Source of the DNA: a virus
IMG/VR virus record: IMGVR_UViG_3300048839_000572
Location: 1 to 49,782 of that record
Reading direction: 5' to 3' (one strand)
Length of the DNA stretch: 49,782 nucleotides
Part shown: positions 30,247-39,229 of the stretch, piece by piece
How the letters are laid out: every line of letters begins with the position of its first letter
How positions within the stretch are numbered: the stretch's first letter is position 1
Position numbers and translations under genes: made by a program
The notes under the pieces: model-generated
Told to the model about the DNA's origin: nothing
What the model saw: only the letters and a program-made list of their open reading frames with translations
Databases searched by the model: none

Positions 30247-31151
30247 TGCCACAGGCTCAGGCTACTGGCGGAACAATTACCTCAATAACGGTTAGTGGTA
30301 AGCCTTGGTTCGTTCATACGTTTACTTCTAGTGGAACGTTTACTCCTCTTAAAAAACTAAAGGTTGAATATTTAATTGTTGGTGGTGGAGGCGGTGGTGG
30401 TCGTGATAAAGCAGAAGAATACGCAGGTGGTGGAGGTGGTGCTGGAAGACTTCTAACCAATGTGGGCGGAACTCTTTTAGAACTTGTTGAAGGTGCTGCA
30501 CAAACTGTTACTATCGGTGCAGGAGGTGCTGCTAGAGGCTCTGGAGATAGTAATTACGGAAATGATGGTGCTAACTCTTCTTTTGGAGCAGGGTCTTTAA
30601 TTGCTTTAGGTGGAGGTGGTGGAGGTGGAGCTAATTATAATAATGGTAGACCAGGTGGGTCGGGTAGTGGTGGTTCTGGAGATACTAGTTCTGGAACAAG
30701 ACCTGGTGGAGCTAACGATGCAACTTATGGCGGACTCGGTTATGATGGAGGAACTGGAAATAGATCTAATTCTGGTGGTAGTCGGGTAGGAGGAGGTGGA
30801 GGAGGAGCTGGAGGAGTTGGAGGAAACGCTGAAGCTAACGGCACAAGAATTGGTGGAACTGGTGGAGCGGGAATTCAATCATCTATTACTGGAACACCCT
30901 TGTGGTATGCAGCGGGAGGAAGTGGTCCTGGTCAGAATGGATCTGGCGGATCAGTTAATGATATTGGAGGAGCGGGCGGTAATAATACAACTTCTGGAAG
31001 TGGCGTAGCTAATACTGGCTCAGGAGGAGGCGGACAACGAAGAAACCTTGGAGGTCCACAGAGTGCTTCTGGAGCTGGAGGTTCTGGAATAGTAATTGTG
31101 AGATATCAGTTTGTAAGTGTTGGTGGAGGATTTTTACTTAACATGCTTTAA
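30246..31151 (+). CDS. glycine-rich tail adhesin
   Basis: 301 aa. After an N-terminal beta segment (KPWFVHTFTSSGTFTPLKKL, EYLIVGGGGGGG) residues ~40-285 are dense in Gly-rich loops of the form GGxGGxG with variable short inserts, ending GSGIVIVRYQF. This is the familiar phage Gly-rich tip domain, a stack of polyglycine helices displaying variable loops, used for receptor binding. Probably determines host range together with the Ser-Pro fibre. Confidence 0.75.
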   Translation: MPQAQATGGTITSITVSGKPWFVHTFTSSGTFTPLKKLKVEYLIVGGGGGGGRDKAEEYAGGGGGAGRLLTNVGGTLLELVEGAAQTVTIGAGGAARGSGDSNYGNDGANSSFGAGSLIALGGGGGGGANYNNGRPGGSGSGGSGDTSSGTRPGGANDATYGGLGYDGGTGNRSNSGGSRVGGGGGGAGGVGGNAEANGTRIGGTGGAGIQSSITGTPLWYAAGGSGPGQNGSGGSVNDIGGAGGNNTTSGSGVANTGSGGGGQRRNLGGPQSASGAGGSGIVIVRYQFVSVGGGFLLNML

Positions 31152-31198
31152 CAAACAATTGATATAAGTCATAGACTAACAACATAAGGAAAAATATT

Positions 31199-31222
31199 AT
31201 GGCATGGAACAACTTATTATAA
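31199..31222 (+). CDS. possible 7-aa leader peptide MAWNNLL
   Basis: AAGGAAAAATATT then ATG GCA TGG AAC AAC TTA TTA TAA. The ribosome site is good but the peptide is tiny. Could be a leader or chance. Confidence 0.25.
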   Translation: MAWNNLL

Positions 31223-31227
31223 TTACA

Positions 31228-31256
31228 TTACAAATATTAAGCGGTTACACTAAAAT
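31228..31256 (+). promoter_or_regulatory. late promoter TTACAA-17-TAAAAT
   Basis: TTACAA (31228-31233), 17-nt spacer, TAAAAT (31251-31256), about 50 bases before ATG 31306. Shares CATTACAAA with the elements at 26391 and 29191. Would drive the internal virion proteins and lysis genes. Confidence 0.65.
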
Positions 31257-31305
31257 TGAACTAGAAACTTAGATCAAGTTAAGCCGAGAAAAATCAAGGA
31301 GAAAC

Positions 31306-32334
31306 ATGGCGTATCCAAAACCAATTCCAACCAGCCTCCCTCAAGCAAGAGGGCTGTCAAGTTATTTGCAAATGTCGAGTGCAACCGATCCAAGAGCTGC
31401 CAACTATAGACCACCGGTTTATGGTCCTTCAAATCAGCTCAACGCCTATGGTGCGCCAATAGCTCGAGGCACTGTTCTTGGAGAAACTAGAGTTGCTCCA
31501 ACCGACACTTACACTGGTCAATTTTTACAGCCTACTCCTGGCCCAGCCCCAACTGCAAACAACAATAATGACAACGAATCAAGAGTGAACCCAATGGATG
31601 CTTTGCTTAGAAACTGGCAGAACATGACTGGCAAGTTAAGAGGCGCTAGAGACGAAGGCATGAACTACTACAGAGATGCAGAAGCAGCTCTCGGTAGAAA
31701 GCGCGGAGAAATTACTCAGGCTTACGATGACACCAGACAAGATATTTTTAACACTTCAGAATCAGGCAGAGGACAGCTTCAGGAAACAGCCGAAGGATCT
31801 GGAGCCCAACTAACCAACAGACTTCTTTCACAAGGAGTTGCTGGATCAGCGCTTGATTACTGGAAAAACAAACAAGAAGCTTCCAAAATGGGACAACTTG
31901 GTGATCTCTTAAAACGAAAAGAATCAAGCGACAGAGGTAATCTTGCCAATAAGCAAAGCCAAGACAACTGGGCTCTCGGACAAGAAGAAGCCATTGGCAG
32001 GGGTCGTGAAGGGCTACAAAGAACTTATCAAGAAGGACTCAATACCGCTGTTGATGCTCAACAGGGTACTTTGGAAAACCTTTACAGTCAGGCGATTGCA
32101 CAAAGAGCCGCTTTGGAGTCAGCAATTGGAGGCATAAACTCTCAGAGCATTAATCGGTTCGCACCAGTTGGACTAGGCGGATCTGATATTGCAGGATTAG
32201 TTTCAGGTCTTGGCAGTATGCTCGGACAAGCTCCTCAAGTTGTAACTGGCGGCGGTCAGCAGTCAATCAATCCTCAGCTAGAGGGAATGTCTCTACTAGA
32301 TCAAGAGGCAAGGCGCAGAGCATTATTAAGGTAG
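31306..32334 (+). CDS. internal virion protein, 342 aa
   Basis: AAGGAG before ATG 31306. Flexible Pro/Ala N-terminus (~1-95), then a long Gln/Glu/Arg-rich helical region (GKLRGARDEGMNYYRDAEA, TRQDIFNTSESGRGQLQE) and a Gly/Gln C-terminus ending in LDQEARRRALLR. Composition and position before a 1299-aa protein match ejected core proteins of podoviruses, such as T7 gp14/gp15-like genes. No sequence family recognised. Confidence 0.6.
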   Translation: MAYPKPIPTSLPQARGLSSYLQMSSATDPRAANYRPPVYGPSNQLNAYGAPIARGTVLGETRVAPTDTYTGQFLQPTPGPAPTANNNNDNESRVNPMDALLRNWQNMTGKLRGARDEGMNYYRDAEAALGRKRGEITQAYDDTRQDIFNTSESGRGQLQETAEGSGAQLTNRLLSQGVAGSALDYWKNKQEASKMGQLGDLLKRKESSDRGNLANKQSQDNWALGQEEAIGRGREGLQRTYQEGLNTAVDAQQGTLENLYSQAIAQRAALESAIGGINSQSINRFAPVGLGGSDIAGLVSGLGSMLGQAPQVVTGGGQQSINPQLEGMSLLDQEARRRALLR

Positions 32335-32354
32335 TGTTCTGCTAAAAGGACACT

Positions 32355-35300
32355 ATGAACCTCTTAGACAGAGTAAAAAATAAGCTCCTAGGAATACCAC
32401 AACAGGTAGGAAACTTTATTGACCAGGATAAAAGCATGGGCGGTGTTCAGTTGGCTCAGGGCGGTCTTGGCAATCAAGTTGGCAACTTTTTTAATCAAGC
32501 TAGACAAGCCGCTCCCATAGCTCCACAAAACTATCAAAACTCTCCATTACAAAGAAATATCCAAAGAGTTTCTAGTGGTTTAGACAGCGTGAATCAGTCG
32601 TTTGTTGGCTCTCCAGCAAGACTTTTGTTTGGTGATGGCGCTACCAATACTGGGGCTCCAGAAACACAAGATCCTGGACTTATTAGAGACATATTTGCTC
32701 GCCCAGCAGCCCAAATTCCCCTTACTATTTCAGACATATTGGGCGGTCCAAAACAAATGGACACCGCTGGTCCTTTAGAACCAGTTTTTGGAAGTAAGCC
32801 ACTAAAGTCTTACCAGGAACAAGCAAGAACGGGTGGTCAAGATTTCTTGACTCAAGACCTGGGCATGAATCCACAAACGGCAGAGAAGATGATTCCCCTC
32901 ATGGCTATAGCTGGCGTTGTTGGAGACATTACTCCGCCAGGTATAGACGATGTGCTTAAAAAGGGTGGCAAAAAAGTTCTTCCAAAAGCAGTTAAGGCTG
33001 TTTCAAAAGTAGATGAAATACTTCAGCCAAAGGTCGTTGAAAATTATCTTAGACCCGCTGGTAGGTCAGCCATAGATTTTGTTAGTGGTGCAGACGGGGT
33101 TGTCAGCAGGGTCAAACAAATGACTAAAAGAGCAACCAATGATTTCTTTTCAAAGATGCCAGTTGAAAAAGTTGACGGTGGTTTTGGAGGATTACTAGAA
33201 GCACCAAAAACAGCCGAAACACTATCTCTGCCGCAACCAAAGCAGGTCATAACTAAGCTGGCTGATCTTAGAAAACTCATTAAAAGAGGAGACAACCTAG
33301 AAGGAGTTACCTTTAGACCAAAAAATGCAGACCAAGCCAGAGAAGCGCTCGGCTTAGGACTCAAGGGAAACCAGATAGATGTTTCAACCACTCTAAAACA
33401 GGGTGATGAGATGTTTGATGCTGGCGGAGAAATATTGACAGAGCTTCCTGATAACCAAGGAGCCTTTGACTTTGCTAGACAAGCTGGCGAGGAAACTCTG
33501 AACACTGGCAACAGAGTTACTAGAAAACTTAGGTCAATGTTCCTCGACACCGAAGACAATCTTAAAAAAACCTTTGGCGGTGCATACGAAGCCTTGGCAC
33601 CAGTCATGGAAACTTACAAGACTCGTATTGACGATGGCGTTCGCTGGGCACAGGGGTATGAAAATAAGCTCGTTGAACTCACCAATGCTGTTAAACCAGG
33701 AAGCAAAGACGATAAACTGCTCAGGCTATTTGCTCAGGGCGACAAGGGCGTACAAAAGGTTGTTGCTGCCGTTGGTCCAGAGAGAGCCGCACAACTAGAG
33801 AACACTTACTTGTATCTCAGGTCAATGTATGACGAGATGTATGGATTTATCAATTCTCAAAGAGAAGCTGCTGGATTAAAGAAACTTCCATACAAAGACG
33901 ACTTTTTATCTCAGGTTGGCGGTTCAAAGGGAAGTATGTTCGATGCTTCAATCGAGGGTTCTCCCAGGATTGCCAATGAAAGGTCATCAGCTATTTTTAG
34001 GAAACAGGATGGTAGGGCAACCACTGGCGCTATCGAAAGCATGAGAGACTATCTGGAATACGCACAACGAGCTGGCTTCACCGATCTTTCTGGCAAAGAG
34101 TTTAGAGACTATGCTGAATACTTGGGAAAGCAAAAAGGCATGGACAGAAGTGCCGTTGATCAGCTCTACAGAGTCTCACAGAATATTCTGGGCGACAAAG
34201 AAATAAACCCAGCATTGAAAACCATTGAAGATTTGACGGGTAAGATGGCTGGCGCTAAAGTTGTTGGTAAAGCCTCAACAATAGTTTCTCAGGCTCTTTC
34301 GCTTCCACAGGCTATTGGGAGAGATCCAATCGCTTTTGTTGGCGGCAATATTAAAGGAATATCAAACACTTATAAAAACCTTAGAAACCAATCAAGAGTT
34401 CTACAAACTTTTTCAAAAAGCACCCCAAGGGCGCTCAGGACTGGAAACGCTTGGACAAAAGCTGTCGGGCTTGGAGGAGATGTTCTTGTTAAGGGACAGG
34501 ATATAGCAAACAAGTTGATTTTCAATGGATTTGTAGACAGAGCTAAAAGCATGGGGCTAGATGATGCCAACGCTGTTAAGTGGGCTGACGAGCAACTGGT
34601 TAAAATGGTTGGCGACAGAAGACTTGGTATGGCTCCAGAAGCCTACAACACTTTTATTGGTAAGATCTTTGGTCGCTTCACTTTAGAGCCTACCGCAGCC
34701 ACAACTAGGCTCATTAAAGATGTGGGAGAGAAGAAGTTTGGAGCAGTCCTTGGAACTCTGGTTGCCTGGCATATTGGAAATAAAGTCAATGCAAAATACG
34801 GCTCAGGCTTTGAACCATTCCCAGATCCTTACGAAGCTATCAAAGACTCTGTGGAATACTGGGATGGATCTGACACCAAAGAGCAAAACAGGCTCAAGGC
34901 TGTTGCCAGACTTGTTTCTGAGGGACTACAAACAATGCCAATGATAAACAATATGTTTAATACGGCGTATTCTGTTGCCGAACTTGCTGGCGCTACAGAC
35001 TCAGAGGATGTGTTTGGGCAAGACGACTCAACCTGGATGAATGTTGGCAGTCTTTACAACCCTGCTAGTAAATGGGACAGGGAAATTACTGGTGCTCCCA
35101 TTGTCGATGTTCCTTGGAATATTGCTTCAAATGTTCTGCCATTCTTCGAGCAGGGAGCTCGAACTACTCAGGCTGCTATGACTCAGGGACGAGGGTATGC
35201 TCAAACAAAGGATGGCTCTCCAATGTATGAAGCTCCAGAGGGATTAGATGCTGCTCGCTCTCTAGCATTTGGTCAAAGCTCTACACAAAACGCCAGAGAC

Positions 35301-36254
35301 TTTTTTGATAATGACTTTACTGGCTGGCTATCTGATAGTCAAAAGAAAGTGTTTGACAGAATAACCAATCAAGATAAGAAGATTGATTTCCTTCAAAAAG
35401 CTCAAGCAAGTCAGGAAAATAAGAATCGATCAAAGTCCAACCTAGACTCTGTTCTTGGTAGTAAAAACAAAGATGGTGTCAGGGAGAAGGATTCTTTCTG
35501 GGACAACTTGCTTGGATCTAAATCCTCACAGTCATCTACTCAACCCACCGAGGGTGTTTTAACCAAGCCAACAACCGCTCAAGAGAGATTAGATAACGAA
35601 AACTATGTAAAAGAGATGTTCGCTGCTGGACAACCAGTTGCAGACTCAGACCTTAAACTAGCGCTGTTTAACGATTACACGGCTAAAACAGACTCTATTA
35701 AACAGCGCAAAGAAGTTTACCAAAAACTGACTACTGCTATGGATGACGAGTTCTACTCGGATGAGCAGAAACAGGCGGTTCTGAAAGCGTCGGGCGCCAC
35801 CAAAGAGCAGTATGACTTCTATCGACTGGCTGATATGACTCAAACCGAGCGCCTACAAGAAATGCTTCCCTCACTTGGAGACCTATCCGAGCCAGAGAAC
35901 TTCGAGAAACTAGCTCTCTACAGGGCTTCCTTAGGAGGCAAACAAGTCATGGGCAACGATATGGTCAACTACCTTTATGAGAGTGACTATATTAGCAAAG
36001 ACCAAAAAGAACTGCTAACCGCCCTTCAATACGATGAAATCACCAACAAGTTCTACTATAAAAAGGGTAGCAAGTATGGCTCGGAAGGCTCGGGAGGGTC
36101 TGACGACGGGTCTAAGATTACCTACGATCAGGCGGTAAAATTATTTAGTCCACCAAAGCTTTCTAAAATGAACAGCGGATCTGCTTTCAAGAGTGTGGCA
36201 GCAATGAGAGACCCAGGACTAATAAGTAATATTCTGGGCAAGAAAGTGAGATGA
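32355..36254 (+). CDS. large internal virion (ejection) protein, 1299 aa
   Basis: Length and position match the giant core proteins of podoviruses, such as T7 gp16, that are injected with the DNA. N-terminal 230 residues are Gln/Pro-rich with PQTAEKMIPLMAIAGVVGD; then basic helical segments, AEYLGKQKGMDRSAVDQLYR, a hydrophobic helix GAVLGTLVAWHIGNKVNA that could insert in a membrane, and a Lys/Ser-rich C-terminus. No clear polymerase or lysozyme motif was seen. Ends 19 bases before the next start. Confidence 0.65.
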   Translation: MNLLDRVKNKLLGIPQQVGNFIDQDKSMGGVQLAQGGLGNQVGNFFNQARQAAPIAPQNYQNSPLQRNIQRVSSGLDSVNQSFVGSPARLLFGDGATNTGAPETQDPGLIRDIFARPAAQIPLTISDILGGPKQMDTAGPLEPVFGSKPLKSYQEQARTGGQDFLTQDLGMNPQTAEKMIPLMAIAGVVGDITPPGIDDVLKKGGKKVLPKAVKAVSKVDEILQPKVVENYLRPAGRSAIDFVSGADGVVSRVKQMTKRATNDFFSKMPVEKVDGGFGGLLEAPKTAETLSLPQPKQVITKLADLRKLIKRGDNLEGVTFRPKNADQAREALGLGLKGNQIDVSTTLKQGDEMFDAGGEILTELPDNQGAFDFARQAGEETLNTGNRVTRKLRSMFLDTEDNLKKTFGGAYEALAPVMETYKTRIDDGVRWAQGYENKLVELTNAVKPGSKDDKLLRLFAQGDKGVQKVVAAVGPERAAQLENTYLYLRSMYDEMYGFINSQREAAGLKKLPYKDDFLSQVGGSKGSMFDASIEGSPRIANERSSAIFRKQDGRATTGAIESMRDYLEYAQRAGFTDLSGKEFRDYAEYLGKQKGMDRSAVDQLYRVSQNILGDKEINPALKTIEDLTGKMAGAKVVGKASTIVSQALSLPQAIGRDPIAFVGGNIKGISNTYKNLRNQSRVLQTFSKSTPRALRTGNAWTKAVGLGGDVLVKGQDIANKLIFNGFVDRAKSMGLDDANAVKWADEQLVKMVGDRRLGMAPEAYNTFIGKIFGRFTLEPTAATTRLIKDVGEKKFGAVLGTLVAWHIGNKVNAKYGSGFEPFPDPYEAIKDSVEYWDGSDTKEQNRLKAVARLVSEGLQTMPMINNMFNTAYSVAELAGATDSEDVFGQDDSTWMNVGSLYNPASKWDREITGAPIVDVPWNIASNVLPFFEQGARTTQAAMTQGRGYAQTKDGSPMYEAPEGLDAARSLAFGQSSTQNARDFFDNDFTGWLSDSQKKVFDRITNQDKKIDFLQKAQASQENKNRSKSNLDSVLGSKNKDGVREKDSFWDNLLGSKSSQSSTQPTEGVLTKPTTAQERLDNENYVKEMFAAGQPVADSDLKLALFNDYTAKTDSIKQRKEVYQKLTTAMDDEFYSDEQKQAVLKASGATKEQYDFYRLADMTQTERLQEMLPSLGDLSEPENFEKLALYRASLGGKQVMGNDMVNYLYESDYISKDQKELLTALQYDEITNKFYYKKGSKYGSEGSGGSDDGSKITYDQAVKLFSPPKLSKMNSGSAFKSVAAMRDPGLISNILGKKVR

Positions 36255-36273
36255 CAGGGGCTCTAGTTTTAAC

Positions 36274-36555
36274 ATGAACAGTATGAATATTATTATCGCT
36301 ATTGCTATCTTCTTTATTGGAAATGTCAGTGGGTTCTTTTTCAGAGGTTTCTTTGAAAAAAGAGCGTTCCACATGACAGAGCAAGCCAGTAAGAACTTTT
36401 TGATTGTCTTGATAACACTCACTTGGGTGTTCGCAATGGCAGTCGACGTGTCGAACCCTAACTACGATGTACCCCTCGCCGTTCATGGTATCTTAGGTGT
36501 AATCGTTGGATTCTTTTTTGCTCGCCCAACACAGGGAGGTGACAATGAGAAGTAA
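36274..36555 (+). CDS. small membrane protein, holin-like, 93 aa
   Basis: Two to three membrane segments: IIIAIAIFFIGNVSGFFF (~5-22), FLIVLITLTWVFAMAVDV (~42-60) and VHGILGVIVGFFFA (~70-84), with a polar end. First of the lysis-region genes; a holin or anti-holin role is inferred from topology and position. Confidence 0.55.
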   Translation: MNSMNIIIAIAIFFIGNVSGFFFRGFFEKRAFHMTEQASKNFLIVLITLTWVFAMAVDVSNPNYDVPLAVHGILGVIVGFFFARPTQGGDNEK

Positions 36556-37090
36556 GCTAGAACAGTTTATGAGTAAACCAACTCTCGCCAAACAGGTGCT
36601 CTCCTCAGTTATAGTGGGACTACTTTTTATGGGCGTTGCATACCTCTGGAAAGATGCCTACTACCGCTATTTCGATACTAGTGAATATCTCACCATCGAC
36701 TCTCCAATTAGTGTCGGTCAGGGCTACTACAAGCCAGGAGACATCGTGTCGGTTAGCGCTGGAATTGAAGCCCATATCGATGTCCAGGCAGTAGTTTTAA
36801 CCGAACTCGTTTTGGTCGAAACAGAAACAGGTAACTATTCACCAGTTGAAGGGTCACAAATCGTCCGAGACGCTCCATTCAGAGAGTCAGACCATCACTT
36901 AGTTACCACCTATCTACAGCTCCCAAAACAACTCAAAGACGGTCAGTATTACTGGAAGGGTAACGCCTGCTACCAAATCAGGGGTTATGAGAAATGTGAG
37001 AGCTACGTTAGCCAAACCTTCTGGGTAACTCAATCAGGGCTCTCTCCAGCAGGTGATGGACTACAGCATCAAATAGACGAACTCAAATGA
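36545..37090 (+). CDS. membrane-anchored exported protein, 181 aa
   Basis: Start ATG 36545 (GGGAGGTGACA upstream) instead of 36506. Basic N-terminus, one membrane helix (VLSSVIVGLLFMGVAYLW, ~18-35), then a beta-rich outside domain with SVGQGYYKPGDIVSVSAG and a CYQIRGYEKC pair able to form a disulfide. Between holin-like gene and amidase, so it may act in lysis (signal-arrest or spanin-like), but no spanin family is recognised. Confidence 0.55.
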   Translation: MRSKLEQFMSKPTLAKQVLSSVIVGLLFMGVAYLWKDAYYRYFDTSEYLTIDSPISVGQGYYKPGDIVSVSAGIEAHIDVQAVVLTELVLVETETGNYSPVEGSQIVRDAPFRESDHHLVTTYLQLPKQLKDGQYYWKGNACYQIRGYEKCESYVSQTFWVTQSGLSPAGDGLQHQIDELK

Positions 37091-37875
37091 CCATAAATCA
37101 AAACCTCGTACCAGCTTCAAAGTTCCCCATTAAATGTCCACATCCAATGACACCAGTAGCTTTGTGTGTTCACAACACCGCCAATGATGCCGCTGCTAAA
37201 GGCGAAATCTCATACATGGTTGGTAACAATTCTCAAACCTCTTTTCATTTTGCTGTTGACGATATTGAAGTCTGGCAGGGCTTACCGCTAGATCGCAATG
37301 GTTGGCACGCAGGTGACGGTAATGGTGAGGGAAACCGCAAAACTATTGGTATAGAAATATGCTACTCACTCTCAGGTGGAGCTAGATTTACCAAGGCAGA
37401 GGATAACGCGGCAACTCTCATCGCTCAACTGTTAAAAGAACGGAAATGGGGCATAGAAAAGGTTAAAAAGCACCAGGACTATAGCGGCAAGTATTGTCCG
37501 CACAGAACGCTTGACCTTGGATGGGATAGATTTTTGAAAATGGTACAATTAAAATTAGGAGCAAATGATATGCCAACAGAACTAGAAGTATGTATGACTG
37601 ATCGCAAGAAGTTCTGGGAAGAACGCGACATAGCACTAGGTCAATTAGTTAGCGTTAAGGCTGATCGTGACCGCTACAGAAAAGAGAGAGATAGTGCCAG
37701 AGATGAAGTTACTAAGCTAACTGAGGATCTTGCAGCTCTAAAAGAAGAACTAGAGGCTTGCCAGACCAACTCACCAGCACCTATCAGTGGCGAAGCACCA
37801 GAAGTCTTAGGTTGGGTTAATAACGGATTACAAATTAAGGTCGGAGATAAGACCTGGAACTACAGTAAGAAGTAA
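37087..37875 (+). CDS. N-acetylmuramoyl-L-alanine amidase (endolysin)
   Basis: 262 aa. Amidase_2 domain ~15-155: VALCVHNTA with zinc His29, HAGDGNGEGNRKTIGIEI, and KHQDYSGKYCPHR with zinc His139 and the preceding Cys. Cuts the amide between muramic acid and the peptide stem. Residues ~160-225 form a coiled coil (KEERDSARDEVTKL-like repeats) and the last ~35 (EVLGWVNNGLQIKVGDKTWNY) may bind the wall. No signal peptide, so release should need a holin. Overlaps the preceding stop as ATGA. Confidence 0.88.
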   Translation: MTINQNLVPASKFPIKCPHPMTPVALCVHNTANDAAAKGEISYMVGNNSQTSFHFAVDDIEVWQGLPLDRNGWHAGDGNGEGNRKTIGIEICYSLSGGARFTKAEDNAATLIAQLLKERKWGIEKVKKHQDYSGKYCPHRTLDLGWDRFLKMVQLKLGANDMPTELEVCMTDRKKFWEERDIALGQLVSVKADRDRYRKERDSARDEVTKLTEDLAALKEELEACQTNSPAPISGEAPEVLGWVNNGLQIKVGDKTWNYSKK

Positions 37876-37984
37876 AAGAAAGGTTTGGACTGCCAAAAGG
37901 ATTAAAAGCGATACGCAGGACTTTATTTATTATTAGTTTTTTTAGCACACTGGTAATCAGTCTGCTAATTATTAAAGGACAATT
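37876..37984. other. intergenic gap with imperfect hairpin
   Basis: No gene. Holds a T-rich run (TTATTATTAGTTTTTTT) followed by GCACACTG-GTAAT-CAGTCTGC, seven of eight pairs. No T-run follows on the plus strand, so it is not a standard terminator. Confidence 0.4.
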
Positions 37985-38227
37985 ATGAAATTAACTAAGA
38001 CAGATCAAAACAAATGGATCAGCAACCAGCTAGAGTTTCTTAAACCATTAGCCCTAGCAGTAGCAACGGCTTACTTTGCACCTATTCTATTTGCACTAGG
38101 ACAATCAGACCATGTTGTATCACTAGCCGATTTTGTGCCATCTAACACGGTCATAACTCTAATTGTTTTTTACATCATTAACGCCCTCTATGATTTAATC
38201 AGAAAGTGGGCATCAAATGCAAAATAA
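37985..38227 (+). CDS. holin-like protein, 80 aa, two membrane segments
   Basis: ATG 37985 after AAAGGACAATT. Polar start, membrane helix 1 (~19-37, LALAVATAYFAPILFAL), short loop with SDHVVSLADF, helix 2 (~55-70, VITLIVFYIINALYDL), basic end. Size and topology fit class II holins, placed right after the amidase. Releases or exposes the endolysin. Confidence 0.7.
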   Translation: MKLTKTDQNKWISNQLEFLKPLALAVATAYFAPILFALGQSDHVVSLADFVPSNTVITLIVFYIINALYDLIRKWASNAK

Positions 38228-38492
38228 AGAGAGAACCTACACTCAGGCTAACGACCACGTTAAGAAATACGAGGTCGAAGTCATTGCTAAGTTAGAAAAA
38301 GCAGTCTACACCCTAGCTAAATTATTAGTCCAAGCCGAACACAAAGCCAAGAAATGCGGTTGTGCTTCATGCGAAAAAGCTGTTTTAGCCGCTAAAGAAA
38401 GATTATACGAAAAGGCTCTGGAGCTGGAGATTGAACGCCAAAGACAGACAGCTCCGCCAAGCAATATACAAACCTACGACGACAGGCAATGA
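38217..38492 (+). CDS. hypothetical helical protein with CxCxxC, 91 aa
   Basis: Overlaps the holin-like gene by 11 bases. Long helices with heptads (KKYEVEVIAKLEKAVYTLAK) around a KKCGCASCEKA cluster that could bind metal or form disulfides. Not a known spanin. Unknown function. Confidence 0.6.
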   Translation: MQNKERTYTQANDHVKKYEVEVIAKLEKAVYTLAKLLVQAEHKAKKCGCASCEKAVLAAKERLYEKALELEIERQRQTAPPSNIQTYDDRQ

Positions 38493-38779
38493 GAATCAGA
38501 ACTGAGGGCGAAACTATCGTATTTGATTATGAAAGAAAACATCTTGAACCTGGAGATGAAGAACGGATTGGTCATCTCTATCAAGTCCTTAGAACAGCTT
38601 TATCTCCTGCTCCTGAGTCAGGGGATAGACGAGCAGACTGCCTGGACTTTTACCTTAGCGTTCTGGGAAACAACTCCGAGTGGGCAATTGACGGAATCGA
38701 AGATAGCTATTTGGAAAGAGAACTGGCAACGGAACAATCCGACCCAATTATTTTGAAAGGCACTGATGAGCAGACATAA
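38489..38779 (+). CDS. hypothetical protein, 96 aa
   Basis: ATG 38489 overlaps the previous stop as ATGA, and its end overlaps the next start by 14 bases, which favours this frame. Sequence has EERIGHLYQVLRTALS and CLDFYLSVLGNNSEWAIDG. A second frame (38523-38756) also looks protein-like but lacks a ribosome site and starts at TTG. Function unknown. Confidence 0.5.
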   Translation: MRIRTEGETIVFDYERKHLEPGDEERIGHLYQVLRTALSPAPESGDRRADCLDFYLSVLGNNSEWAIDGIEDSYLERELATEQSDPIILKGTDEQT

Positions 38780-39005
38780 AGAAAGACAACCAGAGAGATA
38801 CCACCCACCGTTTGCTGAAACCAAAGACGGTAAGTTTATCCACGAAATCAAAGTGGTGATGTTCAGAGGTGTGCAGTATCCGTCAACTTTTGTCTTTGAG
38901 GTCGGGGAAGATGAAAAACTCAGGGATGGTCAGCGAATCGGACACACCTTAGATAACGCAGTTTTATATTGGAGTAAGAGAACAGGAGTGATAACCAGAG
39001 GATGA
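38766..39005 (+). CDS. hypothetical protein, 79 aa
   Basis: Beta-rich small protein: IHEIKVVMFRGVQYPSTFVF, then EDEKLRDGQRIGHTLDNAVL. Basic start. In a chain of overlapping small genes leading to the methyltransferase. No family recognised. Confidence 0.6.
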   Translation: MSRHKERQPERYHPPFAETKDGKFIHEIKVVMFRGVQYPSTFVFEVGEDEKLRDGQRIGHTLDNAVLYWSKRTGVITRG

Positions 39006-39229
39006 AAGAACACTTATCAGATTATTGGGTAGCACCAAAAGCAGAATGGGATAGCTTTAAGGCTTTTCTTAATGGCAATCCGCAGTTTAGAGCAGTTATG
39101 GAAGATTATGTCAAAGTTCATCCAACTAAAGAACGACAAGAAATTATGAACGCTTATCTGGAATCAATCAACTTTAGTCGAAGAAATTTAGATGACGCAT
39201 TTGGTGATTATCTTGAGGGCAGGAGATGA
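39002..39229 (+). CDS. hypothetical protein, 75 aa
   Basis: ATGA overlap at both ends. Helical; starts MKEHLSDYWVAPKAEWDSF, with ERQEIMNAYLESINFSRRN. Shares the theme aromatic start, short helices and a closing GR-R with the 71-aa protein at 39822, so the two may be distant duplicates. Confidence 0.6.
   Translation: MKEHLSDYWVAPKAEWDSFKAFLNGNPQFRAVMEDYVKVHPTKERQEIMNAYLESINFSRRNLDDAFGDYLEGRR

Noticed and set aside
30606-30878. Minus-strand Ser/Thr-rich frame opposite the Gly-rich adhesin
   Set aside because: Direct shadow of GGN-rich codons; no start site or family signal.
33044-33607. 187-aa minus-strand frame inside the 1299-aa virion gene
   Set aside because: Antisense to a long well-supported gene, no ribosome site, composition typical of a shadow.
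37876-37984. Terminator after the amidase
   Set aside because: The T-run precedes rather than follows the imperfect hairpin on the plus strand, so the layout is wrong for intrinsic termination of the lysis operon.
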